The position numbers and the translations under genes are program-made. The notes beneath the pieces were generated by a model. It was not told the DNA's origin. It did no database searches and saw nothing but the letters and a program-made list of their open reading frames with translations. Below are positions 12,551-22,417 of a DNA stretch of 64,000 nt, piece after piece. The stretch is from Liolophura sinensis (lineage: Eukaryota; Mollusca; Polyplacophora; Chitonida; Chitonidae), in the NCBI RefSeq assembly GCF_032854445.1, contig NC_088305.1:5767606-5831605 (forward strand), given 5' to 3'. Position 1 is the stretch's first letter, and every line of letters starts with the position of its first letter.

Positions 12551-12649
12551 TGTTCTTCCAGCACACGTACGGCATGACGCGATTTTGTGAGATTCTCCTG
12601 TAGCAGAGTCCCTGAGACCCACGCTTAGCGTCAGAGGGAGGAGTGTCGT
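12551..12649 (-). CDS. secreted-peptide precursor, exon 5: second cyclic peptide
   Basis: Acceptor TCTGACCCAG precedes, and the donor A|GTGAGTAC follows. The exon is 99 nt and symmetric (phase 1 in, phase 1 out). It encodes DTPPSDAKR, a Lys-Arg convertase site, then GSQGLCYRR, ISQNRV and MPYVCWKN (precursor residues about 113-144; cysteines 127 and 141). The two cysteines probably form a ring with 13 residues between them. The peptide matches the one in exon 4 at GxQGLC, the following aromatic-Arg-Arg, V.P and CW, so the exon looks like a tandem duplicate. Mature peptide 2 would carry four basic residues before the C-terminal end. If the donor is not used, six codons follow before a TGA at 12534-12536. 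I do not recognise the family. Confidence 0.72.
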
Positions 12650-14499
12650 CTGGGTCAGAGAGAGAGAGCAGGAGAGTAGGGGAAGACAGACAAAGAGAAA
12701 GATAGAAGGGGAAAAGCTGCATTCTTCCTCAAAAACTGCCAAAAAACTAGGCGACGCTCTAATCGATGTTTTTCATACAAGGAGAAAACTCTCGCGGAGA
12801 TGTTGGATCGCTTACCAAAACCTTGCATGCTCCAGTGCACATAACATGTAGCCAATTTCGTTTGTTTGAGGTCGAACATGAACGGGGAATGCAAGTCATG
12901 TACTGGTTTGGTTAGAATTTATAAACAAGCTGAAGAAGGCAGCGAAAGGATTTTTAAAATGATGTGGCTTCTCTTAAATGTCCTCCCATTCAACATTTTG
13001 CAGAAAAGGTCGGAAGTGGCTAAAACTTTTATCTTGTTCTGTCTGACAGGTTGTCCTACCACAGCAGAAAGAAGTGACACGTTCGTGGCAGTTATAAATG
13101 GAATCGGACAGAGCCGTATTCACAGCCTGGGAGGTGGATGAATTCCATCGGCGTAAAACTCCCGCTAAATAAATAAAGAAAATGAATTGAACACGCCAAT
13201 CGTCTCTTGCAAGCATACGTCTACATCAAACGAATACAAATTGACCCCATCCAAGACAAAATTCTTACATATTGTTTCAAGCTATCCCTCACTTGGTTTA
13301 TCAGAGACCCCATTGTCCACATACCTAACAGAAAACATCATGTTTTGGCCAAATTTTTGCAAATCTCCAATTTTAAACGTGAATGTGCTTAAAGTGATTT
13401 TAATTCCAGTCAGAAGTGGGTATTCAGCCGCATGAATCCGCCTGAGACAGACACATGTGAGCAGACTGCTAAAGCTAGATCAGAAAATAAATCTACCAAC
13501 AGCTATCGGATTAAGAGTCGATTACGTCATATGCAAACTTCCTTTTAGTGCCGTGTTTGGAACACTGCAAAAGACGAACTCACAAAAGAGTTCGATGATC
13601 GAAGAGCTTAAGGAATAAAAGGGGCAGTCTTCCGAAGTTGTGAGGAAGGTACGTTATCCACCAATCTGAAAACGTCCATTTCCTCTTAGCTGCTGGGTCC
13701 CCTAGTCCAAGCTAAATCTGTATGCGTTTGTCATCAGATGGAGAATTCTTTCCATAATCAAACCTTACGTTTACTTCACCTAGGCCGCCTGTAAATAATG
13801 AATGCGAGTGGGACGTCTAGCGGTGAAGCGACAGCGGGCTCCGCAGAAATCGCACGGTGATACAACTCACTCTGTTAGGAGTTAATCAATGAAGGCCATT
13901 TCCGAGGAGTGCACAGTTAATGTCTTCAATTACTGACAGACGTTGTTTATCATTTAGCTAACGGGCTAGGGGCTGATTCAACGCAGATCACGAACGACGT
14001 TAGGGCAAATGGTGACGCTCCTCAGAGAGGGTCTCGTGACTTAAAACTGACAGAGCACTTCCTGCCCAGTCTGCTGATGTGATATGGTAGTGTGTTTTTT
14101 TTGTTGCATATTCCAAAGCTTTCGCGTCAGAATGTAGGACCCTACTAAATGCTGACCAGAACTGAGCTCATACTGAGGACTTTAAAGCATTCACGTTTAA
14201 AATTTGAATTTTGAACTTTTTGGGGGGTAAATTGTGACAAAGTGTCATTTTTATTCTGGGGTTTATAGACCGTGCAAATGTTGAAAGTATGGCGTGTGTA
14301 GGTGTAGGTACGTATTATGAACAAGGCGAACGGACTATTTATTTCATCTACACAAAGTGATTCGTATTTGTTTCATGGCTCCATCTCCGGTGGGGCGTGG
14401 GAAGGTCTGGCAAAAATCTACAGATGATCATGGGTTTTGAAAGCTTGAAAGTATCTCAGATCACCTCAGGCCAAGAATGTACTGAACAGTATGTTGTGA
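12650..14499. other. intron 4 of the peptide gene; no internal feature supported
   Basis: Short open frames on both strands at 12655-13435 flank exon 5 but have no splice context or family match. Most of the stretch shows no recognisable feature. A fragment near 14370-14440 resembles the V-SINE core (CGTGGGAAGGTCTGGCAA). Confidence 0.5.
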
Positions 14500-14735
14500 G
14501 GTAGACATTCATCATCATGCAATAAAAGTGTCTTATCTGAGAAGTGCACGGGATTCTGCTTAAGTCATGGTGCTAGAGTGTGCGCTATTTGTAACTATTC
14601 AAGCATTTACATGAACAGTTAGCATACCAACTATAACTGAGGTAAATTGACATGAGGGGATATTGCACAGGCTACGGGTGACCAGCTATCATACTTTTCT
14701 CTCTATGATGCTGTCTTTTATGGTTTGTTCGTTGT
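14500..14735 (+). mobile_element. R260 interspersed repeat copy
   Basis: Shows the family order: AATTCTGCTTAAGTCATGGTGCTA-like section, ACATGAACAGTTAG, CTGAGGTAAATTGACATGAG, GTGACCA, and a worn ACTCTCTATG end. Diverged from the 31.1-kb copy. Confidence 0.65.
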
Positions 14736-14770
14736 AATAAAGTATCATCTGGAGGCGATTTTGCTAGATC

Positions 14771-14880
14771 TTTCACAAAGCGGCGTACGACATTTTCTTA
14801 TCGTACGTTTGTCGTATGATATTTTGTACGTCACTGTTACGAGTGACGCGTCATGCTGTGTCCGGTTTCTCTGACATGGC
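14771..14880. mobile_element. fragment of the CTTTCACAAAG hairpin element
   Basis: TTCACAAAGCGGCGTACGAC and TCGTATGATATTTTGTACG match the left half of the fuller copy at 58248. The right inverted end is missing. Confidence 0.5.
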
Positions 14881-14999
14881 GTATGCCATGGCCTTGTACG
14901 AATTCCATATTGAAAGTTGCCTTACAGAATGACATCAGAACAAAATAACTGTGGCCGTTTACGTCTGTTTCCACTCACCTTTCAGATTAAATAATATAT

Positions 15000-15060
15000 C
15001 TATTTATTCAATTGGTGTTATTCTACTCAAGAATATGTCGCTTATACGACGGCAGCCGAA
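15000..15060 (-). mobile_element. V-SINE 3'-end fragment
   Basis: Only the terminal section remains: TATTTATTCAATTGGTGTTA, then CTCAAGAATATGTCGCTTAT and ACGACGGCAGCCG. Confidence 0.75.
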
Positions 15061-15815
15061 TTAAATAAAATAAAATTATTTGTTGTCTTTTCCTTTAACT
15101 ACTGAGACATGCACAGGAAAGAGGGACGACATTTCCAAAACCCCAGAAAAGGTTTGAGTGTAACGACTGACAGTTACTTTGGGTAATCCACAATATCCAG
15201 GGCCACGCAAGATTCCTGTATATAGACGGAGTTCTCTGTCCGATGATGATGGAACTCTTCGACGGAAGTGCTAATGGCCATCACCCTTGCACACAGACAA
15301 ATAATTTTGACAACGCGCAAGACATAACATTACGTAACAACATTTTAACGCTCTACGAGATAATGGCAAAACACGGCGCATGCGTGACAATATCTATCCC
15401 TGAGGAGAACTATCGCTGTTACCATTCGTGACAGGCTTTGTCCTTTAGATTCTTATAACTGCAACAGTAATTATGTATAAAAATATAGAAACAAATTCTA
15501 GTGATTAACAGCATAGAAATGCATTGCCAATCACACAGTAAGCGAAGGGATAACGGGATAAAGGAATTACCCTGATTTAGCTGCGGATGGATCGAGGAAT
15601 AGTTCTGACTTCTCCGGAACTCATTTTCTTCTGTCAAAATCTACCGAGAAACTCAGTTAACGTTCTGACTAATTATGGTTTAAACAGCTTTCAGCTGATA
15701 AATCCTAAGTTGGGATTTTGAACATTTTTGCTCCCTGAAATTATTCTGTTGGTGTTAGTCTGAACACTTTTACGTACATTAAAAAAAAAAGAAAAAATGT
15801 GATAAGGAGCCTTAC
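15061..15815. other. intron 4 sequence next to exon 4
   Basis: Short open frames at 15243-15431 (+) and 15419-15637 (-) are unremarkable. A run of 12 A lies at about 15780, close to the exon 4 donor. Confidence 0.45.
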
Positions 15816-15960
15816 TTCCTCTCCAGCAGAAGAAAGGACGGACTTTGCCATTTGAACGGCGCCAGCACAGACCCTGTCGCCCCCGCTTGTCGGCCTTTAC
15901 TTCTTTTGCTTCCTCATCGCTTGGCAAAATTTCGGAGTTAAGTTTTCCTTCCACAACCAG
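15816..15960 (-). CDS. secreted-peptide precursor, exon 4: acidic spacer and first cyclic peptide
   Basis: Acceptor ATCTTCTTTTCAG precedes and donor A|GTAAGG follows; 145 nt, phase 0 in, phase 1 out. It encodes an acidic spacer (SDEEAKEVKA), a DKR convertase site, then GRQGLCWRRSNGKVRPFFCW and RG (precursor residues 64-111; KR at 88-89; cysteines 95 and 108). The one-disulfide ring would hold 12 residues. Asn-Gly in mid-ring is a common beta-hairpin turn, and the peptide has six basic and no acidic residues up to CWRG. The acidic spacer facing a cationic product is usual for both neuropeptide and antimicrobial precursors. Ring size and the C-terminal CW recall several cyclic peptide hormones only superficially; I cannot name the family. 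Confidence 0.78.
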
Positions 15961-16227
15961 CTGAAAAGAAGATGATATCGCTTGAATTTGTATATCCATT
16001 TTATTAATTATTGTTCTATTAACACATTACTATAATACGAACTTGTCACTTGCACGACGGTGGTGAAGTGGATAAAATCCGAGGAAAACCATCGTGCTTT
16101 GACAAGTTACTGGTAAACTTTCTAAAGTGACGTTCAGATCTCCACACCATATTGGTGGAACACGAGTGGTATTTAACGAACTTTACACTGACACACCAGG
16201 ATCGTCGACCGCTTATTGTAAACAAGA

Positions 16228-16345
16228 GGCTCCCGTAACACAGAAACCTGTCACCAATGCGGTTGCAGTGTGTTCAAGTCCAACTCATGCTGGCTTGCTC
16301 TCCGGTCGTACTTTAGAGGTCTGCCAGCAACCAGTCTGCCAGCAT
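16228..16345 (+). mobile_element. V-SINE fragment (tRNA-like head side)
   Basis: CCTGTCACCAATGCGGTTGC, TGTTCAAGTCCAACTCATGC and TGGCTTGCTCTCCGGTCGTA match the middle of the full-length copies. It breaks off after CCAGCAACC. Confidence 0.8.
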
Positions 16346-16354
16346 ACTAATTAA

Positions 16355-16450
16355 ACATACACACGAGCGACCATTTGCCAACTATCAAGCTGTCCTCGGT
16401 GCTCGGGCTGTACTCTTCCATGATGTATGTCTTTTATATTCTTTCCTTAA
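16355..16450 (+). mobile_element. R260 3'-end fragment
   Basis: GACCATTTGCCAACTATCAA, a worn CTGTCCTCGGTGCTCGG (for CTGTCGTCGCTGCTCTGG) and TGTATGTCTTTTATATT match the last third of the repeat. Confidence 0.55.
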
Positions 16451-16675
16451 CGCTGAACGTTGCTTTAGGAATTTATTTTGCTATTACTGACCGTACATCA
16501 TGGTTGACGGCAGGTATACTAACGTCTGTTACAACGCCCTCAATTCATCACTACATGTGATCGTTGCATGTTCTACCGGGGTTCTTTAATAACCACTTTA
16601 CAATGAGCTGGCTACGTTAGGAACACGTGTTTCAGTTAATGACATTATTTCATAACATAATTCTACTGCAGTTTT

Positions 16676-16948
16676 GGGGGCCCTCCGTGGCCGGAGAGTT
16701 AGCACGCCAGGGCAACACAATGACTCAGGAGCCTGTCACCAATGCGGTCGCTGTGAGTTCAAGTGCAGCTCATGCTGGCTTCCTCTCCAGCCGTAAGTGT
16801 GAAAGTATAGCAGCAACTTGCGGATGGTCATGGGTTTTCACCAGGCTCTGTCCGGTTTCCTACTACTATAATGCTGGCCGCCGTGGTGTAAATGAAATAT
16901 TCTTGAGTAAGGCGTAAAACACCAATCAAATAAATAAATAAATAAGTA
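16676..16948 (+). mobile_element. V-SINE, near full length
   Basis: Head CCTCCGTGGCCGGAGAGTTA, B-box-like GTGAGTTCAAGTGC, V-domain core GCGGATGGTCATGGGTTTTC, 3' part TATTCTTGAGTAAGGCG and AAATAAATAAATAAG tail. It lies in intron 3 of the peptide gene, ending about 60 bp from the donor of exon 3. TGCAGTTTTGG before and TGCAATTTTTG after may be an old target-site duplication. Confidence 0.9.
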
Positions 16949-17008
16949 ATGCAATTTTTGTAACACTAGGCACACCATAACGCTGTAAGCCAGGCGCTCG
17001 ATACCCAC

Positions 17009-17107
17009 CTCTTGAATAGAGGAGAGAATCAAACTTTTGAAGGCGTCTTCAAGTTCTCTTGTATCCATATATTTCGGCCTCTTGTCTGCGGATATTTCAG
17101 ATTCACC
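17009..17107 (-). CDS. secreted-peptide precursor, exon 3: spacer with dibasic site
   Basis: Acceptor ATCTGTTTGCAG and donor GAG|GTGGGT bound a 99-nt, phase 0/0 exon of 33 codons (precursor residues 31-63). It encodes GESEISADKR, with Lys-Arg at 39-40, then PKYMDTRELEDAFKSLILSS and IQE. The second part is likely an amphipathic helix and continues into the exon 4 spacer without another dibasic site, so it is either a linker of about 48 residues or a released peptide. The ADKR form of the cleavage site is repeated before peptide 1. The exon joins in frame with both neighbours. No family resemblance was recognised. Confidence 0.75.
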
Positions 17108-17182
17108 CTGCAAACAGATAGAAAACAGACACATTTTACATTGTAATGCTATTAAAGACATATGGGATAGAAACATAAGAAC

Positions 17183-17330
17183 TGAGAGTTAAACCAGAAT
17201 AGCGACGAAAGTGGGACAGTTGACAAATAGTCGCACGTAACCGGTGAAATACGGCCTCTTCTCAACTTACCTCAATCAGGGTTTTGTTTCTAACTGGCTA
17301 TGTACATGGATAAATTGGTGCAAAGGAGGT
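17183..17330 (-). mobile_element. R260 fragment, reverse orientation
   Basis: GAGAGTTAAACCAGAATAGCG, CGCACGTAACCGGTGAAATA, CTTACCTCAATCAGGGTTTT match the reverse complement of the repeat's 3' half. It is 75 bp from exon 3. Confidence 0.65.
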
Positions 17331-17589
17331 CATTTCATGCAGTTTGGTTTTAAAAGTAATAGTGTAAGCATCTGTTGTTGGAAATCCAAAATTGCACTGA
17401 TGTTTAAAATTAATATAAATCAAGGTAAGCCATAGAAACTTTATTATTACCGACAGTGGCATAAGTCACAAATCTTTAGTGCGGTGTTAAATACTAATCA
17501 AAGAATAATTAGGAAATAAATAAATAAGATTTACAAATTTAGTAATAAAAAGAAACTCTGCAATGTTTCTAGAAACGTTGAATTTAATA

Positions 17590-17705
17590 TTTTATTCATT
17601 TATTTGATTGTTGTTTTAACGCAAGACTCAAGAATTTTTAACTATTATGATGGCGACCAGTTTTTGGGGGTGGAGCAAAACGGCCGGGTTCGGGATAAAC
17701 CACAG
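17590..17705 (-). mobile_element. diverged V-SINE-like fragment
   Basis: TATTTGATTGTTGTTTTAAC, CTCAAGAATTTTTAACTATT and GATGGCGACCAGT follow the family order but with strong divergence (GGTGGAGCAAAAC in place of GGTGGGAGGAAAC). Similar variants lie near 52100 and 56930, perhaps an older subfamily. Confidence 0.5.
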
Positions 17706-18033
17706 ACCTTTAGCTCCCTAATGGCGAACTTTTGCTCATGAGACGTGCAAATATGGCCGCCTTATTGATGAAAGACAAGTAATCTTCAACTAACACCAGA
17801 CTGTGCAAACGGCCAGTTGAGCGTCTCCATCGCTTACTGTTACCAAGGCCCCACAAGAGGTGAAGACCGCCGTCGTATATATTAAAATATTCTTCATATA
17901 GTATTTAGTATGGCATAAGACAACAATCAAATAAATAAACAAAAAAGCAGTGAGAGTGGGTAAATCTACCAATTCCATGTCAAAGGCCGGATTTGAACTC
18001 CCACCTCGTGTGTCTTAGCCATTAAAAGGCAAT

Positions 18034-18296
18034 CGACAGTCACGTCTAATAAACTAGAATTAACATTGCTGCATTTTTGTTTACCTAATTCTGCATAGGA
18101 TATGGCTTCTTTAGGGAGCGTGTAAATTGCTAGTATTTATGCATTTGCATGAACAGTTAGAATAAAACCCTGGCTAAGGTAAATTGACATGCGGCCGTAT
18201 TTCACCGGCTACTTGTGAACATTTGCAAGCTACCACAATGTCGTCGCTGATCTGGTTTTACTCTCTATGCTCTACGTCTTTAATTATATTTAACCA
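18034..18296 (+). mobile_element. R260 copy
   Basis: Nearly complete: CAGTCACGTCTAATAAACTA, TTTACCTAATTCTGCATAGG, CATGAACAGTTAGAATAAAA, GGTAAATTGACATGCGGCCG, TTTCACCGGCTACTTGTGAA, and TCGTCGCTGATCTGGTTTTA to the CTCTATGCTCTACGTCTTTA end. Confidence 0.8.
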
Positions 18297-18727
18297 CTCG
18301 ACCAGGGCCCGTTCCCGTTAGAAGGTTAAAAATTACACAAGTGCATGAAAGCAATACATATATAGGCCTACCAGGCGAATTTTGCAAAGCTGAATTCATA
18401 TCAACGCTATAGCATATATTGATCGAGTATAGCTGATAGTCATAGTTGCTTGGTTAACACGGTAAATGTAACCCTAAGTCCCCTATGATGAAAGCCATGT
18501 GATCCCTGTGGGGGATTAAGGGGATGCGCATTCCGCCACAATACATCATTAATATTTACCTAGTCTATGAAAACTCTGGATCATTAATTCACAATGCCTG
18601 AATGGAGTTAAAAGGGGGTTTAAGATAAAAGTCACGATGCCGTTTGATGCAGGCCATCATTGATTTATAAACACGTATGTACTTTTTTACTCCAAAAACG
18701 AAGTACATGTACATATATGTGTATATA

Positions 18728-18918
18728 TGCTTGAGGTTTTACGTCGTACTTAACAATTTTTCAGTCAAATGAGTCATTAGTTGTGTGTACATGCACTGTG
18801 TCTTCTTATCACAAGGCGAGTCTATGCCGCCAAAGTGCTGCCGCCACTAAAGTATCATGTGGAAGACACCAGACAAGACACCTCATCCAGTCACACACTG
18901 ACACTAGGCCAACGCTCA
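18728..18918 (-). mobile_element. SINE family B, 5'-truncated
   Basis: Reverse of the family tail (TTGAGGTTTTACGTCGTACT, TTTTTCAGTCA) followed by the body (CCGCCAAAGTGCTGCCGCCA). It ends at the family section before the tRNA head, exactly where the 33-bp array begins. Confidence 0.8.
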
Positions 18919-20272
18919 CAACTTTATCTCTCAACGTCAGCACCTTATCTCTCCACCCATACATCCCTCTCAACACCTTATCTCTCCACTCATGCATCCC
19001 TCTCAACACTTTGTCTCTCCTCCCATACATCAGTCTCACCACCTTATCTCTCCTCCCATACATCAGTCTCACCACTTTATCTCTCCACTCATACATCCCT
19101 CTCACCACCTTATCTCTCCACTCATACATCAGTCTCACCACTTTATCTCTCCACTCATATATCACTCTCACCACCTTATCTCTCCACCCATACATCCCTC
19201 TCACCACCTTATCTCTCCACTCATACATCAGTCTCACCACTTTATCTCTCCACCAATACATCACCCTCAACACTTTATCTCTCCACCCATAGATCAGCCT
19301 CACCACTTTATCTCTCCACCTATACATACCTTTCACCACTTTATCTCTGGCCCCGTATATCAGTCTCATCACTTTATCTTTGCACCCATAGATCAGCCTT
19401 ACCTTTTTATCTCTCCACCCATACATACCTTTCACCACCTTATCTCTCCACAAATACATCACCCTCATCATATTGTCTCTCCTTCCATACATCACTCTCA
19501 CCATACATCAGCCTCACCACCTTATCTCTCCACCCATACATCCCTCTCACAACCTTGTCTCACTTCCCATACAACACTCTCACCACCTTATCTCTCCATC
19601 CATATATGCAACTCTCACCACCTTATCTCTCCACCCATACATCACTATTATCATCTTGTCTCTCGTCCCATACATCCATCTCACCACCTTATCTCTCCAC
19701 CCATACATCACTATCACCATCTTGTCTCTCCACCCACACATCACTCTCACCACCTTGTCTCTCAACCCATACACCTCTGTCACCACCTTATCTCTCCACC
19801 CATACATCACTATCACCATCTTGTCTCTCCACCCACACATCACTCTCAACACCTTGTCTCTCAACCCATACACCTCTGTCACCACCTTATCTCTCCACCC
19901 ATACATCACTATCACCATCTTGTCTCTCCACCCACACATCACTCTCAACACCTTGTCTCTCAACCCATACACCTCTGTCACCACCTTATCTCTCCACCCA
20001 TACACCTCTGTCACCACCTTATCTCTCCACTCATACATCACTCTCACCACCTTATCTCTCCACCCATACATCCCTCTCACCACCTTATCTCTCCACTCAT
20101 ACATCAATCTCACCACTTTATCTCTCCACTCATACATCCCTCTCACCACCTTATCTCTCCACCCATACATCCCTCTCACCACCTTATCTCTCCACTCATA
20201 CATCAGTCTCACCACTTTGTCTCTCCACTTATATATCACCCTCACCACTTTATCTCGCCACTCATACAGTCG
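18919..20272. repeat. 33-bp tandem repeat, about 41 copies
   Basis: Unit CACCTTATCTCTCCACCCAT plus ACATCACTCTCAC with variants. Thirty-three bases is 11 codons, so frames stay open on both strands (plus strand S-P-P-Y-L-S-T-H-T-S-L; minus strand R-D-K-V-V-R-V-M-Y-E-W), giving false proteins up to 508 residues. Around 19640-19990 a 132-bp (4-unit) block repeats about three times. It lies in intron 2 of the peptide gene. Confidence 0.97.
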
Positions 20273-20490
20273 TTTATAGCATGGAGAGTAAAACGACAGT
20301 GTCGTAAGTGGTACATTATAGCACGCATTTTGTGAAATCCAGTCTCGTGCCAATTTACCTCAGGGTTTGATTCTAACTGCTCGTGTGAATGCTTACATTG
20401 TAAAACCATGACTTAAGCAGAAATAGGTATAAAAATTCGGTTATGTTAATAAGATTTTATTACAAGTCACAGGTCTAAAATTACGTGATG
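20273..20490 (-). mobile_element. R260 copy, reverse orientation
   Basis: TAGCATGGAGAGTAAAACGA at the start, then TTTACCTCAGGGTTTGATTC, ACTTAAGCAGAAATAGG and TTATTACAAGTCAC, the reverse of the family order. It runs between the 33-bp array and the donor of exon 2. Confidence 0.75.
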
Positions 20491-20495
20491 CTTAC

Positions 20496-20592
20496 CTCTT
20501 CTCCGCTCATAGGGGCGGATAACACTTGGGCAGTTAAAAATAACGTCACAAAAACAGATACAACGATCGTCGTCTTCACTTCCATGTTCCGT
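20496..20592 (-). CDS. secreted-peptide precursor, exon 2: start codon and signal peptide
   Basis: Acceptor TTTTATTATTGCAG is followed by 7 untranslated bases and ATG at 20585; the coding part is 20585-20496 (30 codons), and the donor is GAG|GTAAGC in phase 0. The product is MEVKTTIVVSVFVTLFLTAQ then VLSAPMSGEE: a charged start, a hydrophobic core of about 15 residues and a probable cleavage after ...VLSA, which is a secretory signal peptide. The start is chosen because it is the first ATG after the acceptor and is directly followed by the signal. An upstream non-coding exon is required and a good candidate lies at 36122. The combination with the downstream dibasic sites marks a regulated secretory precursor. 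Confidence 0.8.
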
Positions 20593-20721
20593 CTGCAATA
20601 ATAAAAGTAAAAACAAACCATGTACAACCAGATGACAAAGATCAGATTAATACCTACCGGAAACTGTATGAAGCGGAATTTTATGAAAACAGCCTGAAGT
20701 TGGGTTTTATTGTTGTATTTT

Positions 20722-20915
20722 ACTTATTTATATATTTCATTCGCACTCAGGAATATTTCACTCATATGACGGCAGCCAGGATTATAGTGGGAGGAAACCG
20801 GACACAGCCATGGGGAAACCCACAACAATCCGCAGGCTGCTGTTTCCATGGGCACGACCGCAGAGGAAGCTAGCATGAGCTGGATTTAAACTCACGGCGA
20901 AGGCATTAGTGACCA
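20722..20915 (-). mobile_element. V-SINE, partial
   Basis: CACTCAGGAATATTTCACTC, ATGACGGCAGCCAGGATTAT, TGGGAGGAAACCGGACACAG, AATCCGCAGGCTGCTG and AGCTAGCATGAGCTGGATTT. It covers the V-domain and part of the head, and lies 130 bp upstream of exon 2. Confidence 0.85.
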
Positions 20916-21000
20916 CATAGGTTATATAGGTATAGAACAAAATAAAAAGAGTAGATGGACAGTGACCCTCAGTGATAGCCAGCCCATCATTTAATCATTT

Positions 21001-21142
21001 CGTGGGAAGGTCTTGCAACAACCTGCGGATGGTCGTGGGTTTCCCCCGGGCTCTGTCCGGTTTCCTCCCATCATAATGCTGGCCGTCGTCATATAAGTGA
21101 AATATTCTTGAGTACGCCGTAAAACCCCAATCAAATAAATCA
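21001..21142 (+). mobile_element. V-SINE, 5'-truncated
   Basis: CGTGGGAAGGTCTTGCAACA, GCGGATGGTCGTGGGTTTCC, TCCCATCATAATGCTGGCCG, TATTCTTGAGTACGCCG and CAATCAAATAAAT tail. Confidence 0.9.
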
Positions 21143-22397
21143 TTTAGTCTGAAAACATGTGTTATATAAGAAAATGTACATTTGATAAATGTTGATTAAA
21201 TATATTTGTAATTCAATGGCCTCAGACTTTTGGCCTCAGATATTGCAGTTTAAAATGCTTTTAAACTGTGGATTTATAAATAAATGATCAACTTCCATCC
21301 TGAAAACGGGAACGGAGAAAACAGCATTAAATGGGTTATAGAAACCCCCAGGATTTTTTTTATAGAAGTGAATTCCATTTCAAGCGTGAACTGGGTGAAT
21401 AGAGGTTTAAACATCAGCTAAAAACTCGGCCTGTTTGTCACATAACCACTGAATGTGTTGTGCACGCAGACCGGTAACTCCATGTAAAAAGTTCAGCGTT
21501 TTGAAGACGGGCGTTGACGGAAAAAAGACAAAAGATGTTGATATTCCTCGACAGAATTTAGTTCCCTGTAAAAATGATGGATTTATTTAAAACTACCGGA
21601 AGATGATAAATTATGCAAAAGCGAATATCTGGAGGCTCCACTGCTAACAAAACGTTCCCGAGTCTGCAATGGACGACAAAATAGATTCTTTGTCGATTCC
21701 TTCCGAACTTGCTCTCAATAATTCAGACTTCTGAGCGTCCAGCTTACCTTTTTGCAAAGTTCCATTTGGCTTTATTAAGTTATTTAGTAAAGGTGAATAT
21801 TTCTTGAGCTCAGTGTTACCGCGTTATTGGAAAGGCTCACGCTGTGGTGGAACACGGTGGGGGGTGTGGTTACTTGTCAATCATTTACACATCCGCATAT
21901 CGCTTACGTCTGAACACCATACAGCTTACACAGTAATGAAGACTATGCCTTTACCCTCGGAATCCGCCATTTTGTAAAATTCATTTTCATCTTCCGTTAA
22001 GTGTCAGATTTTGGATTTTACACTCTGTCTCAAATCATATACTGAATCATTTGCCGTCAAAAGGATATATCGAGTCAAAAACCGAGAAAAGTAAAATTAC
22101 AAAGCCGCTCTTGTTACAGTTCTTAGCAATACACTGGATATTTCAAAAGAATAGAATTTTCCGTACCGGTTGTATTTGATTTTTGTTTTTTTTTTGTTTT
22201 TGTTTTTGTTATTTGCTTTTTCATTAGACAATGCAAATTAGCACGGCACGTAACACCGGCTAGTTTTTCCAGCCTAAAGAAATAGATCCGAACTGTCAAT
22301 TATGAACACGCAAATGACCAATCATAAGCAGTATTGTTGCAAATAGGTCAACCGGATGTCCACACATACATCATATTATACAAATGTTCAATCTTTC
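21143..22397. other. unassigned DNA, presumed intron 1 of the peptide gene
   Basis: No exon supported. A T/G-rich simple tract (TTTTTGTTTTT pattern) lies at about 22175-22215. Confidence 0.4.
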
Positions 22398-22417
22398 TGT
22401 GACGTCATGACGTCACA
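22398..22417. promoter_or_regulatory. 20-bp perfect palindrome made of two abutting CRE sites
   Basis: TGTGACGTCATGACGTCACA equals its own reverse complement and holds TGACGTCA at 22400-22407 and 22408-22415. It is 1.8 kb upstream of the signal-peptide exon, inside the presumed first intron. CREB/ATF binding is inferred from the consensus. Confidence 0.45.

Noticed and set aside
12551-15960. Assigning the cyclic peptides to the melanin-concentrating hormone, somatostatin, urotensin or allatostatin-C families
   Set aside because: Only the ring and a CW end are shared; ring sizes and core residues do not match those families well enough to name one.
18781-20307. 508-residue open frame rich in SPPYLSTHTSL repeats, and long frames on the other strand
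   Set aside because: It starts inside a reverse SINE and then runs through a 33-bp non-coding tandem repeat; frames are open on both strands because 33 is a multiple of three.
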